This document shows, in pieces, positions 35,767 to 47,699 of a stretch of DNA of 64,000 nt. Made by a program: the position numbers and the translations under genes. The notes below the pieces were generated by a model. That model was not told where the DNA came from, made no database searches, and saw nothing but the letters and a program-made list of their open reading frames with translations. How positions within the stretch are numbered: position 1 is the stretch's first letter; every line of letters starts with the position of its first letter. Source of the DNA: Elephas maximus indicus (Eukaryota; Chordata; Mammalia; Proboscidea; Elephantidae); assembly GCF_024166365.1 (NCBI RefSeq), contig NC_064835.1:62476607-62540606 (forward strand), read 5' to 3'.

Positions 35767-37100
35767 CCAGCAACCAATCCTAGTCTGCTTCAGCTTTACT
35801 TTCTGCATTACACAGGTGGAAAGCCTGATACTCTCCCAGCCTCCTCTGCAGCCAAGGGTGGCCAAACAACCCAATTCTGATCATAGAGATATAGGAGAAG
35901 TCTACTGGGGGTGGGTGGAAGTAGGAAGGCTGCTACCAGCTTGATAAAAGGGCTAATGTGAGAGAAAAATATGATGGTGCCACCCTTCTCCCCCTCCTCT
36001 TCCTGCCTGGAATGAGCGTATAATCCCTGGAATTATGCTAGTATTTTTTTGACAGTAAGTTTGGAGAAAAGTACTAATACATTAAATCTGGGCTCTGAGA
36101 GGGGTTCAATAAACAGTACTTTTATTCTTTGTCTAGGTTCTAAGCCAACTGAGAAATAAAACAGCAGATTCAGTTGGTGGAGAATAAAATACCACCTTTA
36201 CTATTGATAAAGCTAGTGTACGGGACACAGTTCAACATGGGGGCCTGCTGACTCCCTACCCCACTACAGGTAGTCTGACCCCTCTTCCTACCTTCCTGTG
36301 TCCACCCCCAACACCAGCAACAACTCTTTCGAGAATCCTCCAGGGCCATGATGGAGGTAATGCAGATTCTGCCCCCAGAAACTCCTGAAATGAGTTAGAA
36401 CAGATCTCCTCCCAGGCCACTGTCTCCAAGGCAGAGAGTTCATTGTCTTTTATTCCCCATCCCAAACAATTCCCAGGTGTGTCTAACATAGCCATTCAGA
36501 GGTCCTACAATTAGACTACGTGAGAATATTGGGGTTCTCCAATAATAAAATGTTGACGTGTAGTTCCTCCAGCTAAAACATAACTGGTCCTTTCTGGTCA
36601 ATGTAGCAGATGATGTTTCTGAGATGCTAAACTGAAGCATTCCCCACAAGGGGCGAGACCTGTCACTCTAAAAAACTTATGTCGTGAGGGAGAGCATTCA
36701 ATGGCACATGACCTTAGCCCTAGCAACCAACTCCCAAGAGGAAAAGAGCTAGACCTAAAATAAGTACACCCAGATTATTCTACCTAACTTTACTGATCAG
36801 AGAAGTCATTTCATTTTCCTTAGAGAAATGACAGGAACTATACTAATGGATGTGCCTGCTCATGGAAGAGAAAAGCAGGGTTGGGGGAGAGGTATCCTCC
36901 CAAATCTAAGGATGGTGGAGAAAAAGATAAAAGGAGCCTGCATCTTTGATGGCACCACACAGCTACCAAACCACCCTGCCACCTCCTGCCTCCAGACTTC
37001 TTGATATGTGGGCATTAAATGTCCTCATAATGTAAGACTGTGTCCAGGTATTTGGTTATTTGCTGCCAAAAATGTTCTCAATAATATACTTAGATGTATA
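35767..37100. other. Intergenic DNA, possibly including an old LTR
   Basis: About 36050-37095 has LTR-like features near its right end ('taagactgtgtccagg', 'tatttggttatttgctgcc') but no clear termini. No gene. Confidence 0.35.
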
Positions 37101-37109
37101 TATATATCT

Positions 37110-37620
37110 GTATTATTTATTGCTGTATAATAAAGTATTCAAAACTTAGCAGGTTAAAACAATAAATAAACATTTGTTATATCACATACTTTCTGTGGGT
37201 CAGGAATTCAGGAGCAGCTTAAGTGGGTAGTTCTGCCTCTGGTTAAAGTCTCATGAGGTTAAAGTCAAGACGTTGGCCTGAAAGCCCAACTGGGCTGGAG
37301 GATCTACTTCTAAGATGGCTCATGTGGTTGGTGCTAGCTGATAACCAGAAGCCTCAGTTCCTCTCCAGGCGAACCTCTCCAGAGGTCTGCCAGTATGTCC
37401 TCAGGACATGGCAGCTGCCTTCCCAGAGTGAGCCAGGCAGAAGTTGTGATGCCTTTTATGATCTAGACTCAGAAGTCACACACCGTCATTTCTGCACTAA
37501 CCTATTGGTTACACAGGCCAGTCAAATTCAGTGTGGGAGGGACACAAATATCAGGAGGCAAGGATCACTGGGAGCCATTGTGGAGTCTGGTTACCACCAT
37601 TTCCACAGAGTTTTTACATC
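37110..37620 (-). repeat. Ancient LTR-like interspersed repeat, antisense
   Basis: Resembles a common eutherian LTR-type repeat ('aaacttagcaggttaaaac', 'gatggctcatgtggttgg', 'gagccattgtggagtctgg'). The ends are eroded, so the family is not named. Confidence 0.5.
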
Positions 37621-38759
37621 CTCTATGTTATTGAACTAAATAAAATACCATTTTAATGCTTCTTGTTTATAATTTACCTTCCTATACATGGAAACTGGAC
37701 ATTCTTTTATGACTTCAACTGTGTCTTCATTCTCTCTGCTGCTTCTATGGTCCTTCTCAAAAGATCTTGCAAGGGAAAAGGGCATAACTTCTACCTTTTG
37801 GGAGGATGAAGCATGACAGGAGATATAATTGGGAGTATAAAGCATAGCAGGGGTGCAGAAATGTAAATGTAAGCTGGGGGAGAGTAGCTAGAAACGTGAG
37901 CAAAGAAATTTAAGCAAAGGAAAAAGCAACCCTATTGTACCCACTACAAGTACAGAACTCCTTTCTATGAAAGACAATTCAAGTAGGATAATAAACAGAA
38001 GGATATAGAGAAATTTAAAGATGATTAGAAAAATAACAAATTAATAAAAGAAAACTGGGGATTTAGTGGGGCTGTTTTAGTTACAATTTTATTGGTTGAA
38101 AAGAACAGAAGCTATCTTACACTAGTTTAAGCAGAAAATAGAGCTTATTCGGACACCTCACTGAACCCCACCCTCAAAAATAGCAGCCCCCCACTCTCGG
38201 GCAGCTCTGAAGACCTCAGCAATGAGGAGTTTCACTCTAGAATGTCATCATTGATGTGACTCAACACTAGGGACTCTTAGTCTATGTATCTCAAGTTTCT
38301 ATCTCCCAGGTCCCTGCAAAAGAGAATACACGTGGCCCAACTGGTACAATTACTGCCTGGTGGTAGATTTAAAGTGTACAGACATGGTTGCTGGGTCCCA
38401 CTGCTATGATAAGGGGCAGGTCTCAGATAAAGAGCAATTGTGAGCTGGGAAAGCAGCCTACCACAGGGACCATAATAAGCCTCCATCCTTTGGCATCCTG
38501 TCTCAGCAGAGCTCTGGCCTACTGGAGGCCCACCCAAATCTTTGCTCATGCTTTGATCTTCCTTATGTTACCCTGTTCTTATGTCCTTTAATGTCTGCAC
38601 CAAAAATAAAATTACCTTACCAGTGACTATCCATGAAGACACCCAGAGCCCAGAGGATGATGTGAAACATATTTTTACTTTCCGCTTAATATAGCTGTTC
38701 GGTGCAGACCCAGTCAGTCTTAGGTGGGAGTCTCAAGTCCCTTTTTCTCTGGATCCCTC
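37621..38759. other. Intergenic DNA, partly old repeat
   Basis: 38090-38600 looks like an ancient unclassified repeat ('gaagctatcttacactagtt', 'agcttattcggacacc'). No gene recognised. Confidence 0.35.
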
Positions 38760-39312
38760 TGTCTTAGGCTGGGTTCTCTAGAAAAGCAAAATCAGTAAGG
38801 TATATAAATATATACATAGAGAGAGATTTATATCAAGGAAATGGCTCACGCAGTTGTAGAAGCTGGAACATCCCAAGTCCATGGGTCAGGATAGAGGCTT
38901 CTCCTGATGCATGTAGCCACAGGAGCTGGTGAACCTAACATCAGTAGGTTGGAGAGCATGGCTCTTGTTCACAGGCTGTGAAGATTGATGAATCCCAGAG
39001 ATTGGCAGGCAAGATTGCAGGTAAGCTGCTAGCTAAAGTCCCAAGAACCAGAGGTCAGACGAACAGGAGCCAGCTGCAGGATCCAGAACAAGCAAAAGTC
39101 CATAGCCTGGCCAGAATATCCATTTATATTCAACGAAGGCCACACGCCAAGGAAACTCCCTTTCAACTAACTGGCTACTCACAGCAGATCCCATCATGAA
39201 GGTGATCACATAATATCAAATCTCATCATGGAAGTGATCACACCATCACATAATTATCAAATCACTGAGAATCATGGCCCAGCCAAGCTGACACACAACC
39301 TTAACCATTACA
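38760..39312 (+). mobile_element. Solo LTR, family X, copy 1
   Basis: Starts TGTCTTAGGCTGGG and ends ACCATTACA. Perfect 5-bp target duplications CCCTC lie at 38755-38759 and 39313-39317. It is homologous along its length to 47700-48224. TG...CA termini plus 5-bp duplications point to an endogenous-retrovirus (ERVL-like) LTR. Transcriptional orientation is probably minus, because the A-rich signal reads on that strand. Confidence 0.82.
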
Positions 39313-39317
39313 CCCTC

Positions 39318-39486
39318 CCTCTTTTCTACTCCTCTGTCTCACCACCTCCCACCTTACCCTCACTCTACGCCCAGGCTCCAGACTCCAGGTTCTATTCTGA
39401 TAGAGCCCCTTGTGGTCAATGTCTTGGAGGCTGTCTTTCTCTTGGTGTCAGATGGAGCTTCCTTACAGCACTTTAAGCATAGTTAG
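39318..39486. other. Unique intergenic DNA
   Basis: C/T-rich. No gene. Confidence 0.4.
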
Positions 39487-40425
39487 TTTGTTGTTGCTGT
39501 TAGTTGCCATCCATTTGGCTCTGACTCACGGCAACCCTGTGCACAACAGAATGCCAGTTCTGCATCATCTTCAAGATTTTTGGCATGCTCAAACCCACTG
39601 TTGCAGGCACTGTGTTTCATAATGCCTTCCAATCTAGGGGGCTCATCTTCCAGCACGAAATCAGGCAATATTCTATTGTGATCCATAAGGTTTTCACTGG
39701 CTAATTTTCAGAAGTAGATTACCAGACCTTTGTTCCTAATCTCTCTTAGCCTGGAAGTTCTGCTGAAACCTGCCCACCATTGGTGACCTTATTGGTATTT
39801 GAAATACCATTGGCAGCTGCGGATACAGAGGGAACGAGAATCACAGCATCAAGGAGTGGCCTTTGAACCTTGAGCTGATGGGTGCTCAGTACATTAGAGA
39901 TCTTAGAATCAAGGATCCCTCCTGTGGTAGGTTGAAATGTGGCCCCCAGAGATTGTGTCCATTGGGAACCTCAGAGGGTGACCTTGTTTGGAAAAAGGGT
40001 CTTTTCAGATGTGAGTAAGGCAAGGATCTTGAGAAGAGATCATCCTGGATTTGGGTGGGTCCTAAATCCAATGACAAGTGTCCTTACAAGAAATAGAAAG
40101 TGGAAAAGACATATATACACACACATGAAGGCCATGTGAAGACAGAGGTAGAGATTGGAGTGATGCTTCTACAAGTCAAGGAACGCCAAAGATTGCGGGG
40201 AGCCACCAGAAGCTGGGAAAGAGGCATGGAACAGATTGGAACAGAAGAAACCAACCCTGCTGACACCGTATTTCAGACTTTGGCCTCCAGAAACATGAGA
40301 GAATAAATTTCTGTTGTTTTTAAAAAATAAATAAGTGTAATACCAGTGGCATAGCTTTGAACATCATAGCAACTCATAAGCCACTATTGTATGAAAAACT
40401 GACAGGCAGGTGGTGGCTATATAGC
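39487..40425 (-). mobile_element. Non-autonomous RTE derivative, antisense, interrupted
   Basis: The RTE 3' end is on the left ('gttgttgctgttagttgcc') and RTE 5' sequence on the right ('gtggcatagctttgaacatc'). The internal deletion junction (near 39640-39680) differs from the 17426 and 34925 family. It is interrupted by an unrelated insert at 39810-40336. Confidence 0.7.
39810..40336 (+). mobile_element. Probable retrocopy ending at an MLT1-like LTR poly(A) signal
   Basis: The insert splits the RTE derivative. It contains about 113 bp of unassigned DNA (39810-39922) and then an MLT1-like LTR from TGTGGTAGG (39923) to just past its AATAAA (40303-40308). It stops there and continues as an A-rich tail ('taaaaaataaataag'). 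Flanks share 'gaaatacca' (39801-39809) and 'gtaatacca' (40337-40345). This is what reverse transcription of an RNA polyadenylated in an LTR would leave. A plain LTR insertion would have kept the LTR 3' end. Confidence 0.55.
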
Positions 40426-41177
40426 TTTAGGACTTTCATACTCTTCAGAGTAAAATATCTATAAGACAAACAGGCCTTTACCCTGCTAATTCAAATCAAC
40501 TCCTATAATTCATTTTTATTTTAAGATATCCTCTCCCCATCAAGGGTAAGGATGAAAAGGAACTAAAGGGGGTTCCTCTACACCTAACGGTCTCTTCATT
40601 CCCTCTCCTAGTCTGGGTGTGTGTCCTATGACTCCTACTCACTGTCTGGAGCTGCTCAGGAGCACAGATACAAACTCAACACTGGGAACAGTGATGAACA
40701 GCAGCACGTGTCACTCCATGTGGCAGCCTCAAAATTCTGAGACTAGCAGGAGAAAGTCCCTCAGGAGCCATTACACCCTACAGCAGAGGCTAAGAGAAAA
40801 ATACTAATCGGTACTGGAAAGAAGGTGGGCAGAGAGTGTGGGGTAAGAATCTCTTAGTCAGCTGCCCTGGTCCTATCCTAGAAGAAAGAATTTCTGAAAT
40901 GTGACAAAGGAAGTTATATCCAAATTGGTAGATGATGGCTTCAAGATGAATAATAGCTATATTTGAACTCTTCTTAAACATAGAAATTCTGCTACAAGAA
41001 GCAGCATTGGATCTGAGCTTTATTCTCTGCCAAGCCAAGTTACTTTAGGATTTTTTTTTTTTTTAATGTTATGCCTGCCAAAGCAAATTTGCCCTACTGC
41101 TGACAAAGGGGGCAGATGAGATGGTGATATAACAGGACGGGCCACTCTGACTCCAAACCAGATTTGAATACAACCTG
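40426..41177. other. Unique intergenic DNA
   Basis: No gene recognised. T-run at 41050-41064. Confidence 0.45.
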
Positions 41178-41560
41178 TGACTTAGTTACCTAGTGGTACT
41201 GTAACAGAAATACCACAAGTGGGTGGCTTTAAAGAATAGAAATTTATTTTCTCACAGTTTAGGAAGCTAGAAGTCCAAATTCAGGGTACCAGCTCTAGAG
41301 GAAGGCCCTCTCTCTGTCAGCTCTAAGGGAAAATCCTTGCCTCAGCTTCTGAGACATGGCATCTATCTTCCCCTCATTTGTGCTTGCTTGTCTCTGTCTC
41401 TCTGTTGCTCTTTATAACTCAGAAGTGATTAGGTTTAGGATGTACCCTACACTGATATGGCCTCATTGATGTAACAAAGAAAATCTTATTTCCAAATGGG
41501 ATTACATGCATAGGGTCCCAACACATATTTGGGGGGGGGGGCACAATTCAACCCATAACA
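41178..41560 (-). mobile_element. MLT1-like MaLR LTR, antisense
   Basis: Same family as 32499-33614 and 55409-55998: 'cttagttacctagtggtac', 'gaaatttattttctcacag', 'cacaattcaacccataaca'. A G-run of about 11 at 41531-41541 lies near its right end. No convincing target duplication. Confidence 0.78.
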
Positions 41561-41686
41561 GCATGGGTGAGGGAAGGAGAAGGTGAAGGGATAGGATGAA
41601 GACCATAAGGTTAGAGGTGGATTACTGCCAAGGTCCCAGTTCTGTTTTGAGTAGTGAGTTTGTGGGCGTTTATTACATTATGGGAC

Positions 41687-41883
41687 TCCCTGGTGGCACA
41701 AATGGTTAAGTGCTTGACTACTAGCCCAAAGGTTGGTGGTTCAAACCCACCCAGAGGTGCCTCAGAAGACAGGCCTGATCTGCTTCCGAAAGGTCACAGC
41801 ATTGAAAACCCTATGGAGAAGTTCTACTCTGTACACATGGGGTCACCATGAGTGGTATTGACTCAGGGGCAACTGTTTCTTGT

Positions 41884-41890
<7 letters not shown>
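41687..41890 (+). mobile_element. AfroSINE, variant type B, with (TA)n tail
   Basis: Same variant as 5291 and 10183 ('gactccctggtggcac', 'cacccagaggtgcctcag'). The tail grades into a TA microsatellite at 41892-41928. Confidence 0.82.
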
Positions 41891-41891
<1 letters not shown>

Positions 41892-41927
<36 letters not shown>

Positions 41928-41928
41928 C
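41892..41928 (+). repeat. (TA)n microsatellite
   Basis: About 18 uninterrupted TA units directly after an AfroSINE tail. Confidence 0.95.
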
Positions 41929-41939
41929 ATATTATAATT

Positions 41940-43237
41940 AGCTAACTAAATAAAAGTAAGTTGTAAATGAGGATGCGGGGTGGAAGAGTCACTTAAGTCT
42001 TCAGCAACTCAATGTTCCTATCTTTTAAACTGGATTTTTTAAAAATGTTTGGAAAATACAAAATTCACAAAAAAGTGAAAATCTTCATAAGCCTACCATG
42101 TTTTGGGTGTGGAAATTATATAAAGAAGTCAAAGTCTCTCCTACCATCACTTTGAACCCCAGAGGTGACCTTAGTAAGTGCGGTAGACACTTCCTAACTT
42201 ATAAAATGGGGATATAATTGGAAGATCTTCATGTTCTTCAGTTCCCCACCCCAATCTACTTGGTAGAAATACCCCTTTAAATATCCTCAAAAGTGTTTAC
42301 TCACATATGCTTTTCATGGTGTAAGACTAAGGATGGCAACCCTATGTGTGAATGGACGTAGATCCTGGACCCCCTTAAAGCTTGTAAATTAGGAATGATT
42401 AGGAAAGATTGGGAACAGGAGTTATTACATAAACAGATGTAAAGAAGGTTGCTTTCATTTTGTTCGGGTTAAAAAAAAAAGTGTCAAAGGCATGTAATGG
42501 GTGGTGAATAACTGTGGGGCCAGGAATAATTTGCACCCTCTGGCAGGTCACTTGGACAAATGTGCATCTGTCCAGTGTGTGCTAAGCCCAGGCTAGGTGC
42601 TGAACAGGGTGCAGAGATGGATAAGAGTCAGTGCCTGCCCTCGAGGAGTTTGGAGTCTCATTACGGAGATAGGTGTCTACATAGATACTTTATACAAAAA
42701 GGTAGTATCTGACCAAGGCTAAAAAAGAGGTGATGAGAGTACGGAACAAAGGGGAGAGATCAGAGTCTGTGTTTGAGAACTTGAGCTACCTTGAGCTGGG
42801 ACCTGGAAGAAATTCCAGAAAGAACTTCATTGGAGAAGGCTGTAAGTGAGGGGCTTGGAGAAAAGAGACAGTGATACCATACGCCTAAAGACTTAGAAAA
42901 GGTGGGTAAAAAGCAGCAAAGACAAGGGGCATGAGGAAGGTCAGCCTCTAAATGTGGGTCACACCCCTGTGCTTTCCAGAACAGCCCATAAGGATGAGGC
43001 TAACATGGCCAGCTTGACAGGAGGAGAGCTGGGCACAGATGCTGGGGTCATGTGCTCTGGAGGAACAGACAAAGGGCCAGAGGCCTGGGTCTGTACTTAG
43101 CTCTAGGACTCACCCCTTGGGGAGTTTGTCTCTGGAAAGCCAGGTCTACTGTGGGGTAGGAGGTCCCCTGCCTGGGAAGCCAAACCAGAGGCAGGGTCAG
43201 GAGACTGGTAGGAAGGTGGTTCATCCAGATGTAAGAA
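41940..43237. other. Intergenic DNA with L2/MIR-like core
   Basis: 42560-42860 resembles an ancient CR1/L2-type or MIR fragment ('gtgctaagcccaggctagg', 'gtgcctgccctcgaggag'). Otherwise unique. No gene. Confidence 0.4.
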
Positions 43238-44240
43238 AGTATAGGCAGTAGAGTGAAGTGGTTAGAGGCATGGGTCTGGAACCCAACTTCAGCATTTATG
43301 TCCCAGCTCCTAGGACCACTTCCTACCTGTGTAATCCTGGATCAGACCTTAACCCCTCTGTCCCTCAGAACCCTGATCTATAAAATGTGGACAATAGGTC
43401 ACATACTACCCCATAGGTCTTAGATGCTAGCAAGCAGCCATCTAAGATCCATCAATTGGTCTCAACCCACCTGGATCAAAGGAGAATGAAGAACACCAAG
43501 GACACAAGGTAATTACAAGGCCAAGAGACAGAAAGGGCCACATGGACCAAAGACTACATCATCCTAAGACCAGAAGAACTAGATGGTGCCTGGCTACAGT
43601 CAATGGCTGCCCTGACACGGAACACAACAGAGAACCCCTGAGGGAGCAGGGAAGCAGTGGGATGCAGACCTCAAATTCTCATAAAAAGACCAGACTTAAT
43701 GGTCTGACTGAGACTAGAAGGACCCCAGTGGTCATGGCCCCCAGACCTTCTGTTGGCCCAGGACAGGAACCATTCCCAAAGCCAACTCTTCAGACATGGA
43801 TTGGACTGGACAGTGGGTTGGAGAGGGATGCTGGTGAGGAGTGAGCTTCTTGGATCAGGTGGACACTTGAGACTATGTTGGCTTCTTCTGCTTGGAGGGG
43901 AGATGAGAGGGTAGAGGGGGTTAAAAGCTGGCGAAATGGACATGGAAAGAGAGAGTGGAGGGAGAGAACGGGCTGTCTCATTAGGGGAAGAGTAATTGGG
44001 AGTAAGTAGCAAAGTGTATATAAGTTTGTGTGTGGGAGACTGACTTGATTTGTAAACTTCCACTTAAAGCACAATAAAAGCTATAAAAAAAAAAAAAAGA
44101 AAAAGAAAGAAAGAATGAGAAGGCACTGGCCTGGGAGTAAAGAAAAAAAAAATTACCTACCCCATAGACCTCTGGCAGGAAAGAAATGAGTAGACAAATG
44201 TTAAGTGCTAGCAGCACATGGTTAGCACTCATCAATATTA
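43238..44240 (+). repeat. MIR SINE split by an L1
   Basis: The left MIR half 43245-43416 ('gaagtggttagaggcatggg', 'gtgtaatcctggatc', 'atctataaaatgtgg') and right half 44153-44240 ('tacctaccccatag', 'gttaagtgctagcagcac') join when the L1 insertion is removed. Confidence 0.7.
43417..44152 (+). mobile_element. 5'-truncated L1 3' end with possible 3' transduction
   Basis: Matches L1 3'UTR from 'gtcttagatgctagcaagc' to AATAAA (44073-44078) and a poly(A) run (44085-44098). After it come 44 bp of non-L1 sequence (44099-44142) and a second A-run (44143-44152), then the right target copy. Flanks share 'actaccccatag' (43405-43416; 'acctaccccatag' at 44155-44167). It belongs to the same L1 subfamily as 28901-29366. 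Confidence 0.85.
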
Positions 44241-45734
44241 ACTAGGAGTATTCTCTAGGCATTCAACCTGAGTGCCTTACTGTATCTCCATTCCTCACTG
44301 ATTTATTTTTTTAAATCCATTCCATTTTAACCCAGGGCCAATTCATTCAGTTGGTCAAAATGTGGACTGCTAAGGCCAACAGTTTGGGGCTTGGTCCACG
44401 GACCCATTAATGTTTCTTGGCTCTTCATCAAAGGTGGAGCACACTCCAGCACAGACCCCAGCCTGTCCACCTTGGCCGGCCATTGGAAAGCAGGTGCTCT
44501 TGGTCATGGGCGGGGTGGGGGAGAGGCCTGTAGGAAAGCAGGGTAGGTCCCCCCCACCACCACCACTGAATAAACAATTTGGACTGCACCACTGCCATTA
44601 TTCTTTAATTTTCTAAAATAAGCAGAATAAATATTTTCAATCATAGGTTTCAATTCCTGTTTTTCCCTCAGCGCCCCTCCCATTCCTTCCATCCTTTCCC
44701 ACAAAGCTATCACCCCACAGAAGAGAGTCTTGGCGCTCCTGCTGCTCTGGAGAAAGGCTCAGCTTCTGATAACACAATAGAAACGAGGCTCCTGAAGTGG
44801 CAGCACCACCGTCCGAAGCAAAGGTGTCGGCAGCAAGCAGCCCACAGCCTATATACGGATCTGCCAGGAAAGCACCGTTTCCAGGGTGAGCCGGCACATC
44901 CATTCAGGAAATGAGCAACTCAGAACTTAGCAACGTAATTGAAGCCTAACAGGCTCACCTCTCACCCCCACCCCCTCCCCAGCTCCTGCTCTGCAGAGCT
45001 GCCTTAGAGAATTCCTTGCTGGAACTAACAGCTGGGTGAATTCTCCTCACTTGTGTTTCCCAAACAGCCCTGAAGGAGATCTGGGTCTTCCATGGTGTTG
45101 GGTTTTTTTTTTTTTTTTTTTGGCCTCAACAGTGGGGCTCCGGTTGTGGAAATAGAAGCAACCAATGAAGAGAGACGAAAGAGTCAAAACAGACAGCCCT
45201 CTCGAATCAGCCTGGATGCTCCCATTCAGAAATGGACACATGTGCTTGGGATGGTGACTGATTCTTCTCCTAACCACTGTCATTACAACAAAACAACCGT
45301 AAGGGCAACGGCAGATTAAACAAGAGGAAATTAAGGAATCAGTGTACTGACCGAATACATTTATGAAAATACAGTGGGTTCCTGCCAACACCAATTCACA
45401 GACCACTTCCTACCCCCACCTGTGTGGTGGCAAAATGGCCTCCACAGACATAGCTGAGTGGAGCTCCGCTCCTTCCTCATCAAGGCCAGGATGACGACCC
45501 AGGTGTGATGGCCACAAGGACCAAGAAAGACTGTGGATATAGACCACCACATCCAAGGAGATTTGCTCAGGCAGAAGTCTGAAACTAGCATGGAGAAGAA
45601 ATGGCTAAGGAAACAATAAAAAGAAGCACAGCAGTCAGAGACAGGACCTCCAGAGACAGACTTCAACAAGGTTACCAGCGGCAGCCCTGAGAGGTAATCC
45701 TTTCCTTGTTGCTACTGAATCAGGACATGGAATG
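44241..45734. other. Unique intergenic DNA
   Basis: Repeat-poor. 44560-44700 is A/T-rich with homeodomain-like words, and a T-run of about 19 lies at 45103-45121. Open frames up to 119 codons show no known domain. Confidence 0.45.
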
Positions 45735-46007
45735 TGGCAGATTGTACTTCTTAAAAATGGCCACAATGTTTCCATTCCACATACTCTTCCAGAACTTTGC
45801 CACTCTCCACCAAGAGATGGAGTCTTAGTCCTCTCCCCTTTAGCCTGGGTGGTCTTTGTGACTTCCTTTAACTTCTAGAGCATGGCAGAAGTGATGCTTT
45901 GGGTCTTCTGAAGCTAAGTGACAAAGATGATACAGCTCCTCTCCCCTAGTCTTTCTCTCTGTCTCACTCTCTCTCTCTGTTTCTCTGTCTCTCTCTCACA
46001 CACACGT

Positions 46008-46046
<39 letters not shown>

Positions 46047-46375
46047 AGGCTCTCCCTTGGACTCAGCCACAATGCTCTGAGGAAGCCCAGGCTACATGGA
46101 GAGTCCTGTGTGGACAGGAAGTAAGAAATCCCACTGACAACCAGCATCCCTCTTGCCTGCCATATGAGTGAACCCTCTTGGTAAGCAGATCCTCCAGGCT
46201 TCAGGAGAGTCCCTCCCTTCAACTTATACTGTGTGGAGCAGAGATGAGCCTTGCCTGCCAAGACCTGTCCAAATTTCAGATTTGTAAGCAAAATAAATGA
46301 CTGTGACTGTTTTAAGCCACCACATTTTGAGTAGTTTGTTATTCAGTGACAGAGAACTGAACTAGGAAATAGAAA
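45735..46375 (+). mobile_element. Ancient ERVL/MaLR-type LTR
   Basis: Matches a common eutherian LTR: 'ggcagaagtgatgctttggg', 'gctctgaggaagcccaggc', AATAAA at 46291-46296, 'gttttaagccaccacatttt'. It contains the microsatellite at 45975-46046. Exact family uncertain. Confidence 0.6.
45975..46046 (+). repeat. (TC)n(CA)n(GA)n compound microsatellite
   Basis: Successive TC-, CA- and GA-rich runs, with the longest pure GA run at 46020-46046. Confidence 0.92.
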
Positions 46376-46390
46376 CCACTTTGGGTATTT

Positions 46391-46559
46391 TAGGGACGCC
46401 CTGGTGGTGTAGTGGTTAAGAGCTACGGCTGCCAACCAAAAGTTCGGCAGTTCAAATCCACCAGGCAGTCCTTGGAAACCCTATGGGGCAGTTTTACCTT
46501 GTCCTTTAGGGCCGCTATGAGTCAGAATTGACCCGACAGCAACAGGTTTTTAACGGGTT
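46391..46559 (+). mobile_element. AfroSINE, short type
   Basis: Sense copy with perfect 10-bp target duplications TTGGGTATTT at 46381-46390 and 46560-46569. Confidence 0.93.
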
Positions 46560-46569
46560 TTGGGTATTT

Positions 46570-47112
46570 GAAAGAGTAAGAAGTTTATTAGGGGATATTA
46601 GGTACTTAGAAAATCTTTGGAAGGGCTAGAATGAATCCTAGAACATAAAATTCTTGAGTTCAGAAACACACTGCCATGTATGCAATCCAGGAACTAGAAG
46701 TCCCTGCTGGCCCACACAACTACCTTTCAACATCTAAGAAGCCCATGTGTAGACACTGGAACACTGTTGCCAACAGAAAACCTTATGTCTCCTTAATGTA
46801 GCTTGGCAATGGCAGAAAAACAACCAAAAGAGGCATGAAGTTCAAGAATAGGCAAAATGAATCTATACTAATAAAACTGAGAAAAGTGGTTGTCTCAAAG
46901 AGGGGATGTGTTTGGACTGGAAAGGGGCACAGGAGAACTTTCTGAAAGTATGTAAGTGCCCTATATCTTGTTATGGGTAAAAAGTCATTAGATTGTACAC
47001 TTCAGATTTGCTCATTTTTATTGTATACAATGTATAACTTGATAAATCAAACACAGTATGTGCGGCTGGGGGCACTCTACTCCTCCTGGAGATTCCCCAC
47101 CTAAATTCATAA
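46570..47112 (+). mobile_element. Old L1 3'UTR piece and unassigned DNA
   Basis: 46830-47050 carries L1M-type 3'UTR words ('ttagattgtacacttcag', 'attttattgtatacaatg'-like). The left part is unassigned. Confidence 0.5.
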
Positions 47113-47117
47113 CTACC

Positions 47118-47541
47118 TATATTAGTTTCTAAGGCTGTTGTAACAAAATACCACAAATTGGGTGCCTTATAAGAACAGAAATTTATTGTTTCACAGTTCC
47201 GGAGGCTAGGAGTCTGAGTTCAGGGTGTCGTCAGGACCATGTTCCCTCCAAAGGCTCTAGGAGAAGATTCTTTCTTATCTTTCCCATCTTCTGGTAGCCC
47301 CAGGCATTCCTTGGCTCGTAGCTGCAGCATAACTGGCCATTTTCCCTCTCTCTCTCTGTATCTCTTCTCATCTTTTCTAGGGCACAATTTAGACTGGATT
47401 TCGGACCCTGCTCCAGTATGACCTCATGTTGACTGATAATATCTTCTAAGACTCTATTTCCAAACAAGGTCACATTTATAGGTACTCAGGGTTGGGACTT
47501 CAACATAAATTTTTTGGGGGGACACAATTCAATCCACAGTA
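47118..47541 (-). mobile_element. MLT1-like MaLR solo LTR, antisense
   Basis: 'tagtttctaaggctgttg', 'gaaatttattgtttcacag', 'gacacaattcaatccacag'. Candidate 5-bp target duplications are ctacc (47113-47117) and ttacc (47542-47546). Confidence 0.8.
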
Positions 47542-47546
47542 TTACC

Positions 47547-47694
47547 CATTTACAAAATCAGAACTCAAGAGTCAACCCTGATTCTTCCCTGTCCGCTTTT
47601 CCCCTTCATGTAACTAATCCCAGATAGGAGCTATTACAGAATAGCTCCTAACTGGCTATTGGCTCTGAAAGCATCTCCACTCCCATTGCCATTA
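47547..47694. other. Intergenic DNA
   Basis: Short unassigned spacer between two LTRs. Confidence 0.4.
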
Positions 47695-47699
47695 CCATG

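Noticed and set aside
43242..43844. 100-codon frame ending at 43844 repeated at 28934-29116
   Set aside because: It is L1 3'UTR sequence shared by two L1 copies, not a gene family.
45918..46046. CRISPR-like or minisatellite array
   Set aside because: It is simple TC/CA/GA dinucleotide sequence without repeat-spacer structure.
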